Source: Schizophyllum amplum
Lineage: Eukaryota > Basidiomycota > Agaricomycetes > Agaricales > Schizophyllaceae
DNA length: 64,000 bases
NCBI GenBank assembly: GCA_007026445.1
Contig: VDMD01000060.1
Location: 62,001 to 126,000 of the forward strand
Reading direction: 5' to 3'
Shown: positions 56,467-64,000 of the stretch, piece after piece
Numbering within the stretch: the stretch's first letter is position 1
Layout: the number at the start of each line of letters is the position of its first letter
The notes under the pieces: model-generated
What the model was told of the DNA's origin: nothing
Database searches by the model: none
What the model saw: only the letters and a program-made list of their open reading frames with translations
Position numbers and translations under genes: made by a program

Positions 56467-58300
56467 ATGGCCAAGGGGCACAAATACAAGAAAGAAGCTC
56501 GCCAGCAGTGTGGGTATGCCAGAGTGCAGCCAGCCGCAGTCACTTACACGTCATGCAGGGGAGGACTTTGTGAATTCGTCCACTCTGTGGGAGCTATTCA
56601 GATCTCTCGAAGACAAGGAGAAGCTTTGGGACGACTCTGCTACTGCAGCAATACTGGACCTCGCCCACTCCACCAGTGGCAGGGACTTTGCGGGGTCGGG
56701 GGCAAGCAGATACTTATTGCTCTGGATTTACTATTTTTAAACAAATCACAGGTCCTTGTCCTTCTCGGCGACATCTGTGGCAAGCTAGACACAGGCTCGC
56801 CCGAGCATTCGCGTGTTGTCGCTCTCAAGCAGAAGGCATCCGCTTACCTTCGGGGCGACACTGCGACACACCGCCAGAAACGGAAACTGGTGCGCCATTA
56901 TCTACATTTACCTACGGCAGACCGGGATGTATTCAATGAACCTCAGGTCGCCGAGCTCGGTGTGAAGGCCAAGCCTGTCAAGCTCGCAGACTATATCTCA
57001 GTCAAGAGCGGCAGCAGTCTGGATGTTCGCCAAATCCCCGGGGCACCCTTCACCATCATTGTTCGCGAGCGCGACCAGCCAAAATATGCGCGGGGAATGG
57101 TGATGGAGGAGGCTGGGGATCCAGCCAGCCTTCCTCCCAAGCATGTTCTTCTTACCGAGCGCGAGTACCTCACCATCGAGGCTGGTGAGTCTATCGTCGT
57201 CGTCTCGCCACAGCCGCGCGACGGTTAGTGTACCTCTCGTCTTTCGTTATTCAATATGTGACGCTGACCTAGATCTTGTAGGGCTGCCGTTTACGGTCGA
57301 GCTGGTCGTACTGCGGGACATTGTGATGGATAGCCCTGCCAGCCCAGAACTGTATGCATGGCTCATATCGGTGGTAGACCAGGCGGTTGATGAGCGACGA
57401 GATGTTCGGGTATGCTAGCTTTTCTTCTGTGCTCTAAACATTCTGATGATGTGCTCTAGCCCTATTCGGAAGGAAAGCTCGTGCAGATTGGCTTGAACTT
57501 AGGCCCCCGTCATGCCCGCGTCATCGGCTGGGCGAAGAGCTTTACGCGGAAGCTCACTATGGAGGGGATGGTGCTGCACGACGAGGATGTGATTGGTGCA
57601 GCATCCCTAATGTGGGCCATCGTTCAGAGTATTTTCCCGGTGGAAGTCATGAACGATATCGAGAACGGACTCGACCGTGACTGGTTGCCCAACATTGCGA
57701 CCCGCAACGTCCCTGAGGGTGCGCTGGCTCCTCCACCCTGATAAACCTCACTTATATTCTGTTACAGGTGAGGGGTACAAGATATCGGTTGGCGGTGTTG
57801 TCTACGATTTCCCCACTGCGAAGCGCGGCCCACCCACCACATACTTGTCCCGTGGATACTCTGCGTGGGTGCATCATCGAAAGTGCATGATATCGTCAAC
57901 TAACAGCCATATTCTCAACAGGAAGACCCACGTCGACCCCAGCCTCTACGGCTGGTGTATCTCGTGGACGGTTGCACGTGAGCTTCAGGCCACCGCAGTC
58001 AAGGCTGGAGGGAAGCGCTCGGCTACCGATATGGCCAGTGGTCCTGCAGGTGGTGGGGCGAACTTCGTCGACACAACCCTCGGCATCATCGTCAAGAACG
58101 CCGCTGCCACGATGATGGCTTTCCGCCCAGATCACCAGCATGGGACGACTTCCTGCCATGGTGCTGTCAACTGGGGTCTGACCAACAACTTTGACGAGCC
58201 GGCAGGTAAGGCAATCCTCGAACTTCAAAAGCAGAATATGATGGGGAGTGTTACGCACCGTGGCGCTGGTAATGGGCAGTCTACCGATGCCGATGCGTAA
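56467..58300 (+). CDS. Putative 2OG-Fe(II) oxygenase-like protein
   Basis: A multi-exon gene starts at ATG 56467 (MAKGHKYKKEARQ). Exons are roughly 56467–56509, 56559–56695, 56753–57222, 57282–57411, 57461–57718, 57769–57867 and 57922–58300. The conserved part reads VQIGLNLGPRHARVIGWAK, then GYKISVGGVVYDFP, SRGYSAKTHVDPSLYGWCIS, GGANFVDTTLGIIV and MMAFRPDHQHGTTSCHG. The HVD motif and a later HQHGT fit the metal-binding H-x-D…H triad of double-stranded beta-helix dioxygenases, as in basidiomycete TET/JBP-like proteins, which oxidise methylated bases. That assignment is inference from a motif pattern. The junction after exon 2 (about 56695) does not keep frame with the obvious acceptor before 56753, so there may be a frameshift or an unusual junction. 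It lies next to a transposase gene. Confidence 0.5.
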
Positions 58301-58639
58301 GCCATTTCTCAACCTGTTGAGTTGTAGACCTCTACAGTGTTACGGTCTTTATCTATGGTGTATATATCTCACTCAGCTATTCTACCTATTAGTTGCTCTT
58401 GAGTGGTGCCCACATTTGATTGATTTGGCCTACAATGACTCAAACGGCGGGCATTCGCTTCCCGCCTCTCTCACCCGCCTCCCTCCTCCGAACCCCTCTG
58501 AGTCCTCCCAACCATATTTCCATATATCAATCCCCCCCCGCGACCCAGAGCGCTTGCACAATGAAGCACTCTGGGGCGCGGGAAGACGATCACCGTAAAG
58601 CTGTCTGACGTAAGATCTTGCTCGACAAAGGGGCGGCCA

Positions 58640-59070
58640 TTCTTATAGATATTGATAAGCCTCACAATGCATTATGAAGTTCTATAAACCTTCACCCACC
58701 ATTATGGCACATATTTAGTACTATAAGAGGTCCGGCAGTCATATAAGGCCATATAAACTGCCGGCCCGCGATGAGCTGCAAGTGAGGGCGAACTCGAACC
58801 AAGGTCATCGCTTAGTCAGGTGACTGATGTCCAAGCTATGTGGCGCCGCGTCGCGCATTGTTCGGCGTCCCCTGCAATTTGGCTGATGATTTAAGCAGCA
58901 ACAAGTATATAGTCATGATACTGGATGTGTGTAGAAGCTACGGGGACTACAAATGAGCTCGGAAATACAAGTTTTACGTCCCACTCGGGTAATCAAGCGT
59001 CAGCACAGGCCATCGTAAAGAACCTCGATCAGGTGAATCAGTCTTCGTTGCGACTAAAGAAAGAGGGGAT
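58640..59070. other. Gap between oxygenase-like and transposase genes
   Basis: AT-richer sequence with short inverted motifs (GCCGGCAGTTTATATGG-like, 58730–58765) and a second degenerate tRNA-like sequence at 58776–58850 on the minus strand (B-box-like GGTTCGAGTTC, no pairing acceptor stem). No gene seen. Confidence 0.4.
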
Positions 59071-59075
59071 GCTCA

Positions 59076-62000
59076 CTACAGCTCTCCAAAGCCCAGGATG
59101 GTCTCGTCGCTTACATCCTCTCCATCGTCTTCCCAGTCGCTGTCGTCATCGTCCTCCGTGATCTCGTCGTCCTCAGCATCCGGATCCTCTTCACTCTCCG
59201 TCTCCTCATCTTCCACGCCATCATTCTCTCCCACGTCTTGTACCTCCACCTCATCCTCCTGCTCCTCCTCTTCCTCACCCTCTGCCAGGCTATCAATATC
59301 AATCACTTCAAGCTCGTCATCGTCATCAACGAGCTCCTCGTCCTCGTCGTCTTCGTTATGGTCACACTCATCAACCTCCACATCGCTAGTGCCCTTCTTG
59401 GGCTGCTTGAAGCCGGCCAGCGCTTCCGCTTCTGCCTCGAGTGCTCTTGTGACCCACGCCGCCGCCTCGATAACGCATGAGAATATCGCAATCTGCAAAC
59501 CTGGGAGGATAATGAGGATATGCCGATGCAGCGGGGAGTGAAACCCTTACATAGCTGCATAGAAGTACTTATAGTCGTCGTCCTCGGCTTCTGGTCTCGC
59601 AACGGTCTTGCCGGGGAGGGATTCATTTGTTCTGCCGTAAGCATAGGCGGGGATAATGTGAGCCGCGCGCAAGATGTCCTTGGGGTTGATGAAGCTGAAG
59701 GCAAGTGGCGAGTTGGCAGGGAAGAAGTGGAGGCGAGGGAAACGCTTCGCTCTGAGACCAAATCGAGATTTGCGGTCAAGCTCGTACCAGCGAACGTACA
59801 CGAAATGTACGTTGCGGGCCTGGTTTGGCGTAGGCGAGTCGAAGTCGAGAACCCTGGCATGGAAGACGCCAATGATGCGCCCGAACCAGTACGGATATCC
59901 GCCGCTGTCGTTCGAGAGCACCATGATGTCGGCGCTGAAGCGCGGATTGCGCGAGTTCGACTTTCGTCGCAGATCGTACGTCGTGTAGTTGTGTTGCACA
60001 ACCTTGTGCTTGTAGATGCGGTTGTTCTCGAAGACGATAGACCGCAGTTCTTGCGCAGTGTACTGGTGTCCGTCATCTGGTACACCACGCATGCGCGGCA
60101 GAAGGTGCTCTTTGAGTTTGCGCAGGAAGTTCTATTACTGAGTCAGCCGATGCGGGCAAGGAGGACGACGTACTTACTGCGAGAGCGGGATCTCCACCAT
60201 TCCTGGACAGGAACGACGTCGTGTTTTCATGGAATCGAGTGCCTCGCGAGATGTAGATAGTTTGATGCGGGTCGGTCTGTGGCAGCATCTCCTCGGCCCT
60301 GGAAGCCATGGTGAGCAGGTTCCCGGAGGAACGCACGCTCTTTGCGGCCCCCGCCGCCGTACGCTTTTCCTCTTGCTTCATCCGCCTCAGTCGCGCCTCG
60401 CGCCGCTCCATACGCGTGATCTGTGTTGTATGGGCGACCTTGTTTGTCCGCGAATAATAACGCTTGACTCGTCGATGCTCCATCTCGCCCTGCGTCTATA
60501 GTGAGCTAGGAAGCGCCCCCACAGACGTGAACTCACAATTTGGGTCGAGTAAGAGTCGGTGGTGCCCCAGTACTTGATAGCTGCTGTGTAGTCACCCAGG
60601 GCATGGCACTTGTAGCTCTTGCGCTCGAACCTACGTTCCCGGCCTGGCTCCGTCTTTGCAAGCGCGTTTATGTGTGGTGTAGCGCGCTTAACGGGACCCG
60701 CCTTCTTGTTTGCTTTCTTTTGCTGACGCTGGAGACGAGCACGTTTCTCCTTGGGTAGCTCGGTGGTCGTGTACTCGACGCTGATGCGCTCAAATAGGCG
60801 CATCGACCGGCCGAGCTCAATTGTTGCATGTTCCAGTGAGGCGATGGTCGAGTCGGTATGCAGACGCAGCTTCGCTAATCCATGCCAATATCCGAGGTCG
60901 AAGAGCAGGTCGAGGACGATCTTCTGGTGATCCTTGTTCGGGAAAAGCGCCTCGAAGCAGGGTAGTGCGCACTAGAAGTGTCGTCAGTTTCGTACGAGAA
61001 CAAGACATGACGCATACCTGCAGAATGTCCTCAAAATCGCGTCCAGCCAGCTTCTTCATCTCGGCGACGTTGTTAGCCAATCGTCGAAATGTGTCTGGTA
61101 GGAACGTCGGGACATGACGGTACCTATGGAGGTGCGAGTCGGTCAGTAGAACACGACAAAGCTGTTATAGGTCATTTACCGACGATTGAGCTCCTCGACG
61201 AGGTTTTCGCCCTTTATCGATAACAACATGCGCACCAGATGCGCGAAGATCGCTTTCCATTCACCCACTGCAAAGTCATGCAGCATATCCACCGGGTGCA
61301 TGTGATAATGGTCGAAACCGTGCTCGAGAGGCTTCGTGGAGAACACATTCTATCCTCACACGTCAGAGCAAAGGACTTGCAGATAATGAGAGATACGTAC
61401 ACGGGTCGGAGTGGAAGAGACATCACGAAGTATGCGGTCAACTTTCTCGCTATTGACAGCATACCCGTGTTCAAAGATCGCCTTGCGTGCATTCTCGACG
61501 TGCTCCTGCTTGCGCTCCGAATCGTTCCGCTGTGTTTTCGCGCGTCGTTTCATGGCGCGCACCATACCAAGCTCCTTGACTTGATTCTTCTCAATGAGAC
61601 ACCGCGGACAGAGACACGTCCCCAGGGACTTGATACAGACGAGAAGTATCCTGAAGGGCATGTCAGGACGCTGCGTAAGGGACTCTGAAGGGCTTACTTC
61701 TCTAGATAGTCACTCGAGTATACGAAGAACCTAGGATAAGTCCGGCGTACAATCTCATCGACACAATTGGTGATGATCCCGTGTTCGTAGGCGTGTACGA
61801 GGTCCTTCGACAGAAGGAGTTCCCAGACGCCTTGCACGAGCTCGCGCTTCATGTGCGTCTTAACGGCGTCCGAGGGTTTCTCGTTGAAAGTGGCGATATA
61901 CCAGTCGTTGAACTCGTCCGGTATCTGGTATGTTTGTCAGTGCAAATTCTGTAAGAGCACGAGCAAGGTCATACCGAGGGGATGTAAGCGATGTGATGCT

Positions 62001-63319
62001 GAGCAAAGGCGGTCGGCCTTGCGCGCATGTACTTCGACAAGTCGCCGAGTGAGAGATAGATTGGCCACATTGATGCGTTTCCAAAGTCGGCCAGGTGCGT
62101 GGAGTCGCTGAACAGCATGATCCATGCGATGATGCGCTCCAGAGAGCAACCGGGTTCATGCTCGATCTGCTCCAGATCGTACTCCATCTCGAGAGCGCGC
62201 TCGGAGGTGTATGCTTCGCCCCAGCATCGCATCGGGCGTTCGTCTGTGTAACGCTCCCAAAGAAGCTCGTGTGCGTGCGTGTGGTACTCAAGAGCTTGCT
62301 CGTCTCGAAAGGCGTCCTTGATGACTTCGACAATGTTGCGATAATGGATGTTTTTCACCTCGTAGTGAGGTGCGTCGACCTCTTTGCACTTGCGACGAGG
62401 GCACGGTACCGGAATGCGCACACTGCCCACCTGCCATCCCGCCGCAGACATCCAAGGCAGAGCTTCCGTGGTTGCGGGCTGGTCACAAGGCGCCACGGGC
62501 TGGTCCGGCGCCACAGGCATTTCGATAGAGGCGATATACACCAAAGTCATTCGCGGGCGTTGAACGGTAGGCGAGGCTGATGAACAGGGCTTGATCGCTG
62601 CTGTCCTCGAGCTCAACGTCTTCAGTGCTGCCAGGTTTTAATTCAGGTTCGACCGGAGGGACTGGTGCTGCAGTCGGGACCTCGACTTGTGTCAGAATCT
62701 GGTGGGGAAGTTGATTCTTCAAAGCGCGTGGTGCTGCGGAGGGGACATAGTCGATTAGACGCTGAGGGACGCGCCGCGTCCTTGTTGAGCGATCAAGCGG
62801 CGTGACTGGCATGTCCAGAAGAGGGATTAGTTCTGTGGTCTAGCAACATATCGTCAGAAGGCGGGCGTGCGGATGTGCAAGACCACTGACCTCCTCTTGT
62901 TGCGCGCGCGCTGGATCAGCCTCATCTTCTGGGGCATGCATTGGCTCCTGCTCCTCAACCGGCTGATCGGTCTCAGACACGAGATCCTGCGGGATTTCCT
63001 GTGCTTCCATCTGCCCTATGCGCGCCGCTGACTGGTGCAGAGGGGATGTGTCATGCTGCCAGCCAGGTAAGAACATAGATATCATTTGAGTCATAGTCTG
63101 ATCTCACACGTTGAGCAAAGCTAGAACCAGCTGCTTGACTTGCGAATGAGGGAGCGATGGGTCCTGTTCTGTGCGCGCGCGCTTGCGGCCCGCCGCGTGG
63201 AACGCACTGACTGTTGTAGTGGTGACTGCTTCGCGTTGAGGGCAAAGAGGGACATGTGCGCGGTGCGCTCGGGCAGACGCAAAATCCTGGCGACCACAAT
63301 ATACGCAAGGGATTTTCAT
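59076..63319 (-). mobile_element. Plavaka-type (CACTA/EnSpm-like) DDE transposase gene
   Basis: Minus-strand gene from ATG 63319 to a stop at 59076 with about ten exons. The N-terminus MKIPCVYCGRQDFASARAHR is a zinc-knuckle-like C-x2-C…H…C. A disordered acidic region and then the transposase core follow: HPVDMLHDFAVGEWKAIFAH (about 61250–61310), WGTTDSYSTQIGEMEHRRVK (with the conserved GE-EHRRVK block), HARVLDFDSPTPNQARNVHF, FVYVRWYELDRKSRFG, DILMRYRGGGVGHKST and a strongly acidic tail. These are hallmarks of Plavaka transposases, common in Agaricomycetes. Most introns keep frame, but shifts are visible near 62525 (after NDFGVYRLY) and near 59445 (after GHKST, where the acidic tail is in another frame). 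The copy may therefore be recently inactive. I could not find terminal inverted repeats. Confidence 0.7.
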
Positions 63320-63457
63320 TGTGAGAGGAAGAAGAAGAAACAAAGACGCAAGTCCGGCACGGTCACCCGCGCCTTGACGCAATCACGTGCCAAACGTCGG
63401 GTATATAATGGCGTCTTCGCCGAATATCCTCTCTGCTTCCTGCCCACCATCATCTCC
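63320..63457. promoter_or_regulatory. Divergent promoter region
   Basis: Only 138 nt separate the ATG of the transposase gene (minus) from the ATG at 63458 (plus). A TATA box GGTATATAATGG at about 63400–63411 serves the plus-strand gene. Confidence 0.5.
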
Positions 63458-64000
63458 ATGTACACCTCCAAATCGAACAAGAAGTTCCCTCTCAGGGCAC
63501 CACCCCCCCGCCCGCCTCGAAAGGTCTTAGCGACATTTGCGGGGAAGCCGGCTGCATCCGCAACTGCTCGCGCTGCCTCCATCCAGACGCCTAGACCGAC
63601 GCCTGCTCGCATACCCGGCAAAGCCACACCTGTGCGCGCTACCATAGCGGCTCCGGCTCCAACTCCGACGCATGCTCTGGAGGAGGAAGAGCCCGAGGCC
63701 GATCCACCCAGAGCATCATCCCCCGAGACCGTTCCAGACGAGACGGACGCGATCGACTCAGAAGGGCCCCTCAGCGGAAGGAAGCGTGGTATTGACGCCG
63801 TGATTGAGGCGTTGGACATCATGAGAGAGAAAGGCGCGAAGCGCCCGCATATCAGCGAGTACGTGAAGATGCCATGTATGCGCGCATATACTCACGCTCC
63901 CGCAGTGTTACTTGTCCTCTCCATCCATACCTTCACGCATCACGCATGCTTCCCCGCGTCGTACCCATCATTCTCATCTACACCCTTGAATCCATTGTAC
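63458..64000 (+). CDS. Unknown protein, 5' part, cut by the window end
   Basis: The ATG at 63458 lies 50 nt after a TATA box and opens a frame starting MYTSKSNKKFPLRAPP. It is rich in proline, alanine and threonine (PTPARIPGKATPVRA), then acidic (EEEEPEADPP), then basic (SGRKRG) with a helical IDAVIEALDIMREKG segment. An intron probably runs from 63859 (GTACGT) to 63905 (CCCGCAG). The first exon is a mostly disordered N-terminus; no domain can be named. Because it shares a short promoter with the transposase gene it may belong to the same element. Confidence 0.5.
   Translation, partial: MYTSKSNKKFPLRAPPPRPPRKVLATFAGKPAASATARAASIQTPRPTPARIPGKATPVRATIAAPAPTPTHALEEEEPEADPPRASSPETVPDETDAIDSEGPLSGRKRGIDAVIEALDIMREKGAKRPHISEYVKMPCMRAYTHAPAVLLVLSIHTFTHHACFPASYPSFSSTPLNPLY

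Noticed and set aside
58776..58850. tRNA-like sequence with a B-box GGTTCGAGTTC.
   Set aside because: The acceptor and anticodon stems do not pair and the anticodon loop lacks the expected residues; at most a degenerate tRNA-derived relic.

Overview
The window looks like nuclear DNA of a basidiomycete fungus, most probably an Agaricomycete. Genes have short GT–AG introns (about 45–60 nt) with CTRAC-like branch points, TATA boxes lie 50–200 nt upstream of ATGs, and the gene families (F-box, MYND and BTB proteins, GH71 alpha-1,3-glucanase, Plavaka-type transposase) are typical of that group. It is an accessory, rearranged region: intact genes are mixed with decayed copies of housekeeping genes, transposon genes and long minisatellite tracts.

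Layout. 1–16.8 kb: an imperfect inverted duplication. The left arm reads F-box > ZnF-A > ZnF-B on the + strand; the right arm reads ZnF-C, ZnF-D, F-box on the - strand. All four zinc-finger genes share one core-promoter module. Between the arms lies a 4.0–11.7 kb island of tandem repeats that holds two supportable - strand genes: a secreted precursor with 11 peptide units, each ending in a dibasic site (5482–6581), and a stress-responsive A/B barrel (Dabb) gene (8749–9965). A second Dabb gene lies at 17427–18464. 21.9–28.9 kb: conventional genes, namely a secreted GH71 glucanase with two 10-nt exons, a MYND zinc-finger protein, a BTB protein and a 5'-truncated MYND paralogue. 28.9–47.6 kb: mostly non-coding or decayed. 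It holds a 5'-truncated FMP27/BLTP2-like pseudogene, a tyrosine recombinase gene, a Mim1/TOM13-like relic and a frameshifted Mgm1/OPA1-type dynamin pseudogene. 48–49.8 kb: an XPG/GEN1-like nuclease with an intact model. 50–56 kb: poorly coding sequence with one decayed unknown gene. 56.4–64 kb: a candidate 2OG-Fe(II) oxygenase, a Plavaka-type DDE transposase gene with probable frameshifts, and the start of a divergent gene.

The most interesting signal is the repeat precursor at 5482–6581. It has a TATA box, a signal peptide, an in-phase intron and 11 GYxTSDW-type units, each followed by KR or RR and an acidic spacer. Units differ mostly at synonymous positions, which points to selection on the peptide. 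It resembles fungal Kex2-processed repeat (KEP) or dikaritin-type RiPP precursors, but no tailoring enzyme is recognisable in the window. Exon coordinates were read by eye and may be off by a base in places.
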